NCBI GenBank assembly: GCA_004293165.1
Contig: RDYL01000004.1
Coordinates: forward strand, 1-64,000
DNA from: Flavobacteriia bacterium
Lineage (GTDB): Bacteria; Bacteroidota; Bacteroidia; Flavobacteriales; Flavobacteriaceae
Reading direction: 5' to 3'
Length of the DNA stretch: 64,000 nucleotides
Shown here: positions 43,352 to 50,738 of the stretch, piece by piece
Layout of the letters: each line of letters begins with the position of its first letter
Position numbering within the stretch: the first letter of the stretch is position 1
Position numbers and translations under genes: made by a program
The notes under the pieces: generated by a model
Databases searched by the model: none
Seen by the model: the letters and a program-made list of their open reading frames with translations, nothing else
What the model was told of the DNA's origin: nothing

Positions 43352-44311
43352 ATGAAGTTTTATCCTTTAACCTTTACTCCGATACTTAAAGACCGCATTT
43401 GGGGTGGGAATAAATTGAAAACCTATCTCAATAAACCTATAGTTTCTGAAACTACAGGCGAGAGTTGGGAAATTTCAACCGTTCCTGGCGATATTAGTGT
43501 GGTAAATTCTGGTGTTTTAAAAGGGAAGAATATAAATGATATTATCGATTTATATCCTAATGAAATATTAGGGAAATCCGTTATAGCTCGTTTTGGAAAA
43601 CAATTTCCATTGCTTTTTAAATTCATTGATGCCAAGGAGGATTTATCTATTCAATTGCATCCTAATGATAATTTGGCTAAAGAGCGTCATGATTCTTTTG
43701 GAAAAACCGAAATGTGGTATGTGATGCAAGCTGATGAATCGGCTCGTTTGGTCGTTGGTTTTAAAAAAGATTCTACTAAGGAAGAGTATTTAAAACATTT
43801 AGAAAGTAAAAGCTTAGTAGCTTTATTAAATGAATCACCTGTTAAAAAAGGAGATGTTTTCTTTTTAGAGACGGGTACAATTCATGCTATTGGGGCAGGA
43901 GTAATGGTGGCTGAAATTCAACAAACTAGTGATATTACTTACCGTATTTATGATTGGGATAGATCAGATGTTACTGGAAAAAGCAGAGAATTACATACAG
44001 AATTAGCTTTAGAAGCTATTAATTATGCGGTAACTCCTGTTAAGGTTTCATATACAGAAGAAGTTAATAATAGTATTCAAGTGGTTAATTGCTCTTACTT
44101 TATTACAAATATTATTGCCTTACAAGATTGTTTTATTTGGAAAAGAAAAAAACAAGCTTTTACTGTTTTTATGTGTACTAATGGGCAATTTGAAATGGTG
44201 GTAAATGGTGAAATTTTGCGTTATAATATGGGAGATACTATTTTAATTCCAGCAATTATAGAGCATGTAACCTTAAAAGGGAAGGCTACTTTGTTAGAAA
44301 TTTCCATATAA
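43352..44311 (+). CDS. manA: Mannose-6-phosphate isomerase, class I
   Basis: A 319-residue zinc isomerase of the short firmicute/Bacteroidota type, converting fructose-6-phosphate and mannose-6-phosphate. It begins YPLTFTPILKDRIWGGNKL. Zinc ligands are in FIDAKEDLSIQLHPND and FLETGTIHAIGAG, with TSDITYRIYDWDRSD in the active-site region. It supplies mannose-6-phosphate for GDP-mannose-derived sugars of surface glycans, although it lies 16 kb from the glycan locus. No exact promoter box was seen. Confidence 0.92.
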   Translation: MKFYPLTFTPILKDRIWGGNKLKTYLNKPIVSETTGESWEISTVPGDISVVNSGVLKGKNINDIIDLYPNEILGKSVIARFGKQFPLLFKFIDAKEDLSIQLHPNDNLAKERHDSFGKTEMWYVMQADESARLVVGFKKDSTKEEYLKHLESKSLVALLNESPVKKGDVFFLETGTIHAIGAGVMVAEIQQTSDITYRIYDWDRSDVTGKSRELHTELALEAINYAVTPVKVSYTEEVNNSIQVVNCSYFITNIIALQDCFIWKRKKQAFTVFMCTNGQFEMVVNGEILRYNMGDTILIPAIIEHVTLKGKATLLEISI

Positions 44312-44336
44312 TGTATTGAGAACAAAATATATTATG

Positions 44337-44344
44337 TAATTTTG
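44337..44344 (+). promoter_or_regulatory. Promoter -7 box (TAATTTTG) of the 89-residue protein gene
   Basis: An exact TAnnTTTG box 24 bp before the ATG at 44369. Confidence 0.55.
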
Positions 44345-44368
44345 CTTCAAATTTTAAATTTATAAAAA

Positions 44369-44638
44369 ATGGCAAGCGTTAAAAACTTGAAAAAAGAAAT
44401 CAACTACGTTTTAGGTGATATTGTAAACATCGTTTACATTTGGGAAATGTCTACAACAGGAAAACCAACTGAAGCATCTGATAAATTAATTGATGAAATT
44501 TACGAAACTTTCGATGCTTTAATGACAAAAGCAAATCAAAAAGACGTTGAGAATAAAAAAGCACATTTTAAACAAATTCGTAAAGAATACGAAGCGGCTG
44601 CTAATCAATTTGTTGCAAAAATAAACGAGTTAAATTAA
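44369..44638 (+). CDS. Small conserved alpha-helical protein
   Basis: An 89-residue soluble protein predicted to be almost entirely helical. The N-terminal half is neutral (INYVLGDIVNIVYIWEMSTTGKP) and the second half strongly charged (KKAHFKQIRKEYEAAANQF). I recognise it as a type conserved in flavobacteria but know no function. It has its own promoter box and sits just before tRNA-Thr. It is not a histone-H1-like protein despite the lysine content. Confidence 0.75.
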   Translation: MASVKNLKKEINYVLGDIVNIVYIWEMSTTGKPTEASDKLIDEIYETFDALMTKANQKDVENKKAHFKQIRKEYEAAANQFVAKINELN

Positions 44639-44690
44639 AAAAATCAAGAAAAAAAGTGCAAAAAATATTTGGAAATTAAAAATTCACCCT

Positions 44691-44698
44691 TATATTTG
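44691..44698 (+). promoter_or_regulatory. Promoter (TTTG-N19-TATATTTG) of tRNA-Thr
   Basis: A -33 TTTG at 44668-44671 and a -7 TATATTTG at 44691-44698 are separated by 19 bp. This is the best complete Bacteroidota-type promoter in the window, 17 bp before the tRNA 5' end. Confidence 0.7.
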
Positions 44699-44715
44699 CA
44701 CTCGAAATTTGAGTT

Positions 44716-44789
44716 GCCAGCGTAGCTCAGCTGGCTAGAGCAGCTGATTTGTAATCAGCAGGTCGTGGGTTCGAGTCCCTCCGCCGGCT
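44716..44789 (+). tRNA. tRNA-Thr, anticodon TGT
   Basis: A 74-nt cloverleaf: acceptor arm 44716-44722 with 44782-44788, D stem GCTC/GAGC, anticodon stem GCTGA/TCAGC with loop TTTGTAA (anticodon TGT, reading ACA), and T arm with GGTTCGAGTCC. CCA is not encoded. The acceptor stem has an A-C mismatch at pair 4:69 (A44719 opposite C44785), while all other pairs are Watson-Crick. Confidence 0.96.
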
Positions 44790-44795
44790 CAAATT

Positions 44796-44826
44796 AAAAA
44801 CCATCACTTAACTGTGATGGTTTTTT
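44796..44826 (+). terminator. Terminator after tRNA-Thr
   Basis: Stem CCATCAC / GTGATGG (44801-44807 with 44814-44820), extended by A-T pairs and ending in six T. It begins 7 bp after the tRNA. Confidence 0.9.
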
Positions 44827-44850
44827 CGTTTTTTGGGAGTTTTGGTAAAC

Positions 44851-44878
44851 AAAAAACCACAACTTATTGTTGTGGTTT
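44851..44878 (-). terminator. Terminator of the DUF4369 lipoprotein gene
   Basis: Stem ACCACAAC / GTTGTGGT (44856-44863 with 44869-44876). The A run at 44851-44856 becomes the T tract on the minus-strand transcript. Confidence 0.88.
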
Positions 44879-44895
44879 CTAGTAATCTTACTTTA

Positions 44896-45615
44896 TTATT
44901 TTTCAGTAGCTTTTCTTTCTTTTACAAATTCGGTAAGCATTTTTCCGTATTTTGATTTGGCAACTTCAGGAGTCATGCTTTTTTGAATGGTATCTAAATA
45001 GGTTATATTGATGTTTGCAATTTCTGATAACGCTAAATACGGTGCTATTGCTGCATCTCCGTGTGTGGTAGCAAAATGAGCAGTATAACGATATTTTCTT
45101 GTCAATAGGTTTTTATACGCCTTCTCAATGCTGTCTGTGGTGGTTGTATTGGGTTTTAATTCGTTTTTTAAACGTTTGGCCATTAAAGCTAAATTTTGGT
45201 CTCTAAATTTACTGTTAATGCTGTCAAATTTTTCCCATAAATCATGATTTTTAGACCCAGATATTTTGGCATCCGCAAAAAAATGTTTTAAGGTTGTTTC
45301 AATTTTAATAGTTCCCGGCTCAGCAAAAAACGGCAGACTATTGTCAATGGAATTTGTTTGTCCTCTGTCTAAAAATAAATACAACATTTCAGGGCTTTCT
45401 AGTTGTAAGTGACTTTCAAATTTGGAGTCTCCATTAATTGAAATGCTGTCTAATATTACTAAGGTTGAATCTTGAATTCTTTGTAAATATAATTTTCCTT
45501 GGCTTAACCCTTTTATATCTCCTGTAATATGAAGGTTTGCATTGGCATCGCCTTTGTTTTTGTTACAAGCGAATAATGTAATAGTGGCAATAGCGAGTAA
45601 AAATATCTTTTTCAT
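44896..45615 (-). CDS. DUF4369 lipoprotein
   Basis: A 239-residue lipoprotein: signal MKKIFLLAIATITLFACNKN with Cys17 as lipidation site. Residues about 28-120 resemble the DUF4369 domain (LHITGDIKGLSQGKLYLQRI, VILDSISINGDSKFE). In many Bacteroidota this domain precedes a thioredoxin-like domain. Here no Cys-x-x-Cys thioredoxin domain follows. The rest is a helical charged region ending VKERKATEK. The function is unknown; it is presumably periplasmic and membrane-attached. Confidence 0.8.
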   Translation of the reverse strand: MKKIFLLAIATITLFACNKNKGDANANLHITGDIKGLSQGKLYLQRIQDSTLVILDSISINGDSKFESHLQLESPEMLYLFLDRGQTNSIDNSLPFFAEPGTIKIETTLKHFFADAKISGSKNHDLWEKFDSINSKFRDQNLALMAKRLKNELKPNTTTTDSIEKAYKNLLTRKYRYTAHFATTHGDAAIAPYLALSEIANINITYLDTIQKSMTPEVAKSKYGKMLTEFVKERKATEK

Positions 45616-45645
45616 CTGTTTGAATAATTTTGAGTTCGCAAAGTA

Positions 45646-45686
45646 AATAAAAAAATCCTCAAAATACTATGTACTTTGAGGATTTT
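45646..45686 (-). terminator. Terminator of the M61 peptidase gene
   Basis: An 11-bp stem (45653-45663 with 45675-45685) with an A-rich left side that gives the T run on the minus-strand transcript. Confidence 0.85.
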
Positions 45687-45768
45687 CAAGTGCAATATCA
45701 ATTGTAAAATTCAATTTCAAATTTTAAATACTCCTAAAATCTAAAATCAATATTATTCAATCTTAAGT

Positions 45769-47628
45769 TTAACCTCTTAACCAAGCTTCTCTAACTGCTT
45801 TTTTAGCATCATCTGTTGCTTGGTATCCTTCTTGTTTTTCTTTTGGCATTACAACATTTCCTTTTACAGTTTGTTCTTTACCGTCTCTTTTGATTTTTAC
45901 GGTAACAGCTTCACCATCTTTCCAATTCATACTAGCCATGATTAAATCGTAGATATTGTCTAAGTTATAATCCTTACCGTTGAAAGCTAAAAGTGTATCA
46001 TTGTTTTTAAGTCCAAGTGTTGTCATGAAAACATTTAATTCAATTTCTGGTAAAATCATGATTTCTTTTGTAGTTGGATTTACCGTAATGTAAGGTTGGC
46101 TTTGTCCTTTTAAGAATGGATTTCCAGCTACTTCAAGAGAAGCTTCTGTTACACCCATTTTAGCAAAATATTGTTCGTATGTAATAGGTGTTTCTCCAGC
46201 CACGTGATTTTTAAGAAATTCACCTACTGCTGGATAGGTTAATGCGGTAATTTTATCAAATAATTCTTCGTCTTTAAAGGCTTTTGATGTGCCATATTCT
46301 TTAGATAATTCTTGCATTAAATTAAGAATTCCTTTTTTGCCATTACTGTTTTCTCTTATTAAAATATCAACACACATAGCAATTAAAGCTCCTTTTTGAT
46401 ACACATTTAAGTATTGATCTTTGTAGGGTGCATTCAATACGTTTTTACTCATTTTTGTAAAACTCATATTGTCGTTCATTTGACGCGATTGTGCAATTTT
46501 ACCAGCCATTCTTTCAAAGAATTCTTTTTCGTCAATTAAGCCTTGATTTACTTGGAAAAGGTTTGCAAAATATTCGGTAACACCTTCATACATCCATAAA
46601 TGTTCAGACATTTGCGGATTGTTGAAATCAAAATATTGAATTTCATTAGAATGAATGGTAAGTGGCGTTACAATGTGAAAGAATTCGTGAGAAACAACAT
46701 CTTTTAATTGTTCTTGTAGCATTTCTAATCCCATCATTTCTGGCATAACTACTACAGTTGAAGTTGGGTGTTCTAATGCTCCAAATCCTTTAGCATCTTT
46801 TGCTGCCATGTCAGACAAATATAATAAGATGGCGTATTTTTTTGTAGAGTTAATTGGTCCTAAGAAACGTTTTTGAGCCTTCATCATGTTTTCCATGTTT
46901 GGCGTAATTTGTTTAGCGGTATATTTTCCTGTTGGAGAATATACACTTATGATAATTTCCATATCATCCACCATGAAAGAAGTAAAATCAGGTTTTGAAT
47001 ACATGATTGGCATTTCTACCAAACTTGCATATTTTGACATTACAAAAACATCAGAAGTTGCACTTGCATCTGTATCTATCATTGCCGAAACACCTAATAG
47101 GCTTTCTGGGTGTGTAACAGTTAATTTGTATGGTGTTTCTTCTTTTCCTTTGAAGTATCCAACAAATCCATGTGTGTTTAACATGAAGTTAGTTCCAGCA
47201 TTAATATTTGTTCCTGAGGGAGAGAAGATGTCTTCGCTTTCGCCAAAACCTGCACCACCTTCGGTATCAAAAGAATCATTAACTAAATAGGTGATTTTTG
47301 AAAGTTTTTTAGCATCAAAAATAGTATATGAATTTTCGTCGATTTTCGCTACTTTAATGGTGTTGCCTTTCGCATCAAAAGCTTTTACATTTTCAATAAA
47401 ACGACCGTAATCGTCTTCTGAATAGGTTCCAGGGACAGTTTTAGGGAAATGGAAAGTTACGGTTTCACTTGTAAAAGTTGGAGGCGTAACAGTTACCATT
47501 ACTTTATCTTCTTTTACATTAATTAAATCGATAGTTACTGCAACATCGTTTTGTTTAGCAGTCGATTGAGTTGAACTACAACTCCATAAAAATCCTACAA
47601 AAGCTAGGGAAAGAATAATTTTTTTCAT
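45769..47628 (-). CDS. M61-family metallopeptidase, lipoprotein
   Basis: A 619-residue protein with a lipobox (LAFVGFLWSCSS, Cys17). The N-terminal beta-domain typical of M61 enzymes contains TVTPPTFTSETVTFHFPKTVPGTYS. The catalytic domain has the zinc motif HEFFH in VSHEFFHIVTPL and the third-ligand glutamate in MYEGVTEYFANLF. A PDZ-like C-terminal domain (about 500-595, TLGLKNNDTLLAFNGKDY) completes the fold. M61 enzymes are glycyl or broad aminopeptidases of the periplasm or cell surface. The length is typical. Confidence 0.9.
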   Translation of the reverse strand: MKKIILSLAFVGFLWSCSSTQSTAKQNDVAVTIDLINVKEDKVMVTVTPPTFTSETVTFHFPKTVPGTYSEDDYGRFIENVKAFDAKGNTIKVAKIDENSYTIFDAKKLSKITYLVNDSFDTEGGAGFGESEDIFSPSGTNINAGTNFMLNTHGFVGYFKGKEETPYKLTVTHPESLLGVSAMIDTDASATSDVFVMSKYASLVEMPIMYSKPDFTSFMVDDMEIIISVYSPTGKYTAKQITPNMENMMKAQKRFLGPINSTKKYAILLYLSDMAAKDAKGFGALEHPTSTVVVMPEMMGLEMLQEQLKDVVSHEFFHIVTPLTIHSNEIQYFDFNNPQMSEHLWMYEGVTEYFANLFQVNQGLIDEKEFFERMAGKIAQSRQMNDNMSFTKMSKNVLNAPYKDQYLNVYQKGALIAMCVDILIRENSNGKKGILNLMQELSKEYGTSKAFKDEELFDKITALTYPAVGEFLKNHVAGETPITYEQYFAKMGVTEASLEVAGNPFLKGQSQPYITVNPTTKEIMILPEIELNVFMTTLGLKNNDTLLAFNGKDYNLDNIYDLIMASMNWKDGEAVTVKIKRDGKEQTVKGNVVMPKEKQEGYQATDDAKKAVREAWLRG

Positions 47629-47822
47629 TTTATCAAAATTGAATTATTGATAAGTAGAATTAATGAAGTTTTTGTTACAATTAGGGCCTATAAATTTTAT
47701 TTTCAGTAATTTGTTGTTGCAGTTTACACTTGATTTTATCGATGCTATAAGTGCGGAGTTTAGATTTTTAGTTGTTCAACTCCGCGCTCTTATTTTCTTT
47801 ATGTGGGAAATAATTTTTTATG

Positions 47823-47851
47823 TAAAAAAAACTCTTGCTGAGCAAGAGTTG
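47823..47851 (-). terminator. Terminator of the TIGR03643-type gene
   Basis: Inverted repeat AACTCTTGCT / AGCAAGAGTT (47830-47839 with 47841-47850) with an A run to its left, placed just after the stop at 47857 on the minus strand. Confidence 0.88.
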
Positions 47852-47856
47852 AATTT

Positions 47857-48138
47857 TTAGTCGAATTTATTTTTAAAATAGTATTTACTGTCTAAGTCAT
47901 CGTCTTCTAAAGGGTTGAATTTTAGTGGTTTTGGTTTTGGCTTGCTAGCAATGGCTTTCTTTTTCCAAAGTTCAAAATTGTCTTTAGATAATTTTTCAGT
48001 CATAAAGTCTGTTATATCACTTTCTGATAGGCCAAATTTTTCTTTTAACACTTCAAAAGGTTTTTTTTCCTCTTGAGCCATAGCAAAAACTTTTTTTAAA
48101 GTTTCATGGTCTAAATCTGAAATTCTATTTTTTTTCAT
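47857..48138 (-). CDS. TIGR03643/DUF2805-type small protein
   Basis: A 93-residue soluble protein whose first 60 residues follow the TIGR03643 pattern: LKKVFAMAQEEKKPFEVLKEKFGLSESDITDFM, then NFELWKKKA. The family is uncharacterised and mostly found in marine and aquatic bacteria. The helix-turn-helix-like spacing suggests nucleic-acid binding, which is inference. The C-terminal tail is lysine/proline-rich, then acidic (KPKPKPLKFNPLEDDD). Confidence 0.8.
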   Translation of the reverse strand: MKKNRISDLDHETLKKVFAMAQEEKKPFEVLKEKFGLSESDITDFMTEKLSKDNFELWKKKAIASKPKPKPLKFNPLEDDDLDSKYYFKNKFD

Positions 48139-48378
48139 TTTTTTAAAAAATTATTCATTGGCAACACTTGAAAAAGATTCATTTGTTTTACCAACTTGGG
48201 CTTCATTTTTAATTTTAAAAGTTATTTTGTTTGATTTTAGTAGATGAAAATTAGTTTCATTGATTTATTGGTTCATACTTCAATATTAATAAAAAAATAA
48301 ATTCAAAAAATGCCTCAATTGTTTTTTTTTGGATATTTTAAAATTTTATTGAACTTGATGTGTTTTTTTGAAGAATAT

Positions 48379-48981
48379 TTATAGAATGGTTCTAAATGTT
48401 AAATTTATTCTATCTTTTTTAGATTGAGTTGCTTTGGGTATTTGGTGTTTATAATGTATTTGACTTCCTTCTTTCATTAGTAATAAACTTCCATGAGATA
48501 GATTCAGCGTTAATTTAGCATCGGGATTATTGTTGTGCTTTAGTTGAAATTTACGCACTTCTCCAAAGCTAACGGATGCAATTATAGGATTTCTCCCTAA
48601 TTCTTTTTCATTATCGGCATGCCAACCGTTACTGTCTTTTTCGTTTCGATATAAATTGGCTAAAACTGTGGTGAAATGCTGTTGAGCAATTGCTTCAATT
48701 TTTTCTTTGATATATACTAAAGTAGGATTCCAAGGATTGGGATGCATGGTTATGCCAGAATATGAATAGGGTTTTCCTTCGTTCCCAAATAAGCAAGTTA
48801 GTCTGGGTTGCGCTATTTTCTTGCCAAAAATGGTAATTTCATCGTGTTGCCATTTAGTTTCATCGTGAATTTTTTTGAATAGTGCTTCGGCTTCATCATT
48901 CGTAAAAAAGTTGGGGTAATATTCAAATACCGCATCGGGTAGCGGTAAAATAATTTTCTCTTTTGGAAACAAGTCGAGCAT
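48379..48981 (-). CDS. AlkB-like 2-oxoglutarate/Fe(II) dioxygenase
   Basis: A 200-residue dioxygenase of the AlkB family, which removes alkyl groups from damaged bases. The iron ligands are visible: His-x-Asp in NGWHADNEKELG and the distal His in IHYKHQIPKA. The 2-oxoglutarate-binding arginines are in RINLTFRTIL at the extreme C-terminus. It also has QPRLTCLFGNEGKPYSYSG and LSHGSLLLMKEGSQ, as in AlkBH2/3-like bacterial proteins. It follows the EamA gene on the same strand, separated by a hairpin. Confidence 0.9.
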   Translation of the reverse strand: MLDLFPKEKIILPLPDAVFEYYPNFFTNDEAEALFKKIHDETKWQHDEITIFGKKIAQPRLTCLFGNEGKPYSYSGITMHPNPWNPTLVYIKEKIEAIAQQHFTTVLANLYRNEKDSNGWHADNEKELGRNPIIASVSFGEVRKFQLKHNNNPDAKLTLNLSHGSLLLMKEGSQIHYKHQIPKATQSKKDRINLTFRTIL

Positions 48982-49008
48982 AAAAAAAGCGATGTTAAAA
49001 ACACCGCT
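48982..49008 (-). terminator. Terminator of the EamA transporter gene
   Basis: Imperfect 9-bp stem (48988-48996 with 49000-49008, one mismatch). The A run at 48982-48988 gives a T tract on the minus strand. Confidence 0.7.
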
Positions 49009-49018
49009 AATTTACTAT

Positions 49019-49924
49019 TTATTTTTTCTTGAATTGAATATTCATGATTATAATAGCAGTAATTATCAGTACAATTCCAACCCATTGAATTAACAAAACT
49101 TGTTCGTTTAATAAGAAATAAGCCATCATTACTGAAACCGGTAACTCTAATGACGAAACAATACTTCCAAATCCAATTCCTGTATGAGGAAATCCTGCAT
49201 TTAATAGCATGGGTGGAATAATTGTACCAAATAGTGCCAATACGATTCCCCATTTAGTAAAAATTTCAAAGTTAAAAGGCGTTGTTTGCGTATACAAACT
49301 AAACCCAAATACAATAATTGCTCCACCTAATAGCATATACAAACTTCTTTGTGCTGACGAAATACCTAATGCTATTTTGTTGGCAGTAAACATGGTTGTT
49401 GTAAAAGAAGCTGCTGCTAAAATTCCCCAAAATAATCCGTTTGCCCAATCTATTGATGGGTCGTTAAAGTTAATTTTAAAAATATTGATAGCTAAAGCTG
49501 TTCCAATTAAAACAATAATTACCGCAATTGTTTTTTGTACTGATGGTGCTTTTTTATCAAGAAACCATTCTAATAATACGCCAATCCAAACCGTCTGCAT
49601 TAATAATACAATTCCAATGGAAACGGGAATGTATTTAACGGCTAAATAGTAAAATACACTTGTCATGCCTAATGAAGTTCCAGCTAACATTAGGTTAAAA
49701 ATGTTTTTTGGAGTTGCTTTTACAGCGGTATTTTTGTTTTTTGTTCTTTGGAATAAATTGATGATTAAAATACCAATAATTCCATAGATGAATTGAGACG
49801 AGGTTACTTCAGCTGTTGTGAAATTTTCTTGGTAGGCTAGTTTTACAAAAGTAGCTAACATTCCATAGCTTGTAGCACCTAAAGCAACTAAAAAAACTCC
49901 TTTAATTATATTATTTTTTGACAT
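49019..49924 (-). CDS. EamA-family (DMT) transporter
   Basis: A 301-residue inner-membrane transporter with ten hydrophobic helices in two EamA repeats. Motifs are LGATSYGMLATFVKLAYQ at the start, VSIGIVLLMQTVWIGVLLEWF, WGIVLALFGTIIPPMLLNAG and ASLELPVSVMMAYFLLNE-type VSSLELPVSVMMAYFLL near the end. The start at 49924 is chosen because a minus-strand promoter box TATCTTTG (49946-49953) overlaps the in-frame TTG at 49948. Substrates of such exporters are diverse and cannot be predicted here. Confidence 0.87.
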   Translation of the reverse strand: MSKNNIIKGVFLVALGATSYGMLATFVKLAYQENFTTAEVTSSQFIYGIIGILIINLFQRTKNKNTAVKATPKNIFNLMLAGTSLGMTSVFYYLAVKYIPVSIGIVLLMQTVWIGVLLEWFLDKKAPSVQKTIAVIIVLIGTALAINIFKINFNDPSIDWANGLFWGILAAASFTTTMFTANKIALGISSAQRSLYMLLGGAIIVFGFSLYTQTTPFNFEIFTKWGIVLALFGTIIPPMLLNAGFPHTGIGFGSIVSSLELPVSVMMAYFLLNEQVLLIQWVGIVLIITAIIIMNIQFKKK

Positions 49925-49945
49925 CTCCTGATTTTTTAAGGGGCG

Positions 49946-49953
49946 CAAAGATA
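49946..49953 (-). promoter_or_regulatory. Promoter -7 box of the EamA gene
   Basis: CAAAGATA on the plus strand (TATCTTTG on the minus strand), 21 bp before the ATG at 49924. Confidence 0.6.
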
Positions 49954-50083
49954 GGGAAAAAGAAAAAAGGGTATAGATAAAAGAAAAAAGATTTTTTGGA
50001 TGGTTTAATTTTAGTAAGAATTTAACAGAATACCCTTAAATAAAAATTAAAAATAGGAGTTATGTTATTTTAATCCCATTTTT

Positions 50084-50680
50084 ATGAAACACTTTTTACT
50101 ATTGATTGCGGTTTGTTTTTTATGTTGTAATAATGCAGAAAACACAACGGAACCCATAAAAAATTATTCAAAATTTCACAACGAATCGTTAGCGTATTGT
50201 ATAAATAATGGATTTAATGAAGACTATTATTTTTTAGTTGATTTAAGTGTTCATTCAGGTAAAAATCGATTCTTTATTTATGATTTTAAAACAAAAAAAA
50301 TTATTGATAAAAATTTAGTAACCCACGGTAGCTGCGATCAATTTGAAGAAAATTCAGCTAAATGGGAAAAAGTAAAATTCGATAGTAGAGTTAATAGTCA
50401 TTGCTCCATGAAAGGCAAATATAAAATAGGTAATCGCGATTATAGTTCTTGGGGAATCAACGTAAAGTATTGGTTGCATGGACTAGAATCAACCAATAAA
50501 AGCGCTGAAAAAAGGGTAGTGGTTTTGCATTCTTGGAATGCTGTTAAAAATAAAGAAGTGTATCCAAAATATGCGCCATTGAGTTGGGGTTGTCCTGCTG
50601 TTTCTAATGAATTTATGGAAAAATTAGATATTCGATTACAAGATTCAGAAAAACCAGTTTTGCTATGGATAATAGATTAG
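50084..50680 (+). CDS. L,D-transpeptidase-like (YkuD_2) lipoprotein
   Basis: A 198-residue protein with a lipoprotein-type signal (FLLLIAVCFLCCNNAEN). The catalytic-domain motifs are FLVDLSVHSGKNRFFIYDF, GKYKIGNRDYSSWGIN, VVLHSWNAV and the active-site cysteine in APLSWGCPAVSNEFM. This is the S-x-G-C-P arrangement of murein L,D-transpeptidase-like domains. The predicted role is peptidoglycan cross-link formation or exchange in the periplasm. A TonB-receptor-like gene follows 58 bp later on the same strand. Confidence 0.87.
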   Translation: MKHFLLLIAVCFLCCNNAENTTEPIKNYSKFHNESLAYCINNGFNEDYYFLVDLSVHSGKNRFFIYDFKTKKIIDKNLVTHGSCDQFEENSAKWEKVKFDSRVNSHCSMKGKYKIGNRDYSSWGINVKYWLHGLESTNKSAEKRVVVLHSWNAVKNKEVYPKYAPLSWGCPAVSNEFMEKLDIRLQDSEKPVLLWIID

Positions 50681-50738
50681 TGCGTTTGTTTTGTAACAAA
50701 TTTAGAAAATACTGACTAATTGCAAATAAACTATTCCA

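Noticed and set aside
44369..44638. Histone H1-like (Hc1) protein
   Set aside because: It lacks the length and repeats of Hc1 proteins; lysine-rich helical character alone is not evidence.
44716..44878. CRISPR-like repeats from the series of short inverted repeats
   Set aside because: The hairpins differ in sequence and are each followed by T runs next to gene ends, so they are terminators.
44896..45615. Thioredoxin-like disulfide reductase (TlpA type)
   Set aside because: Only the DUF4369-like N-terminal part is present; there is no Cys-x-x-Cys domain.
47663..47860. A 65-codon plus-strand frame with hydrophobic residues
   Set aside because: It has no promoter box, overlaps a terminator and the end of the convergent small-protein gene, and has no familiar pattern.
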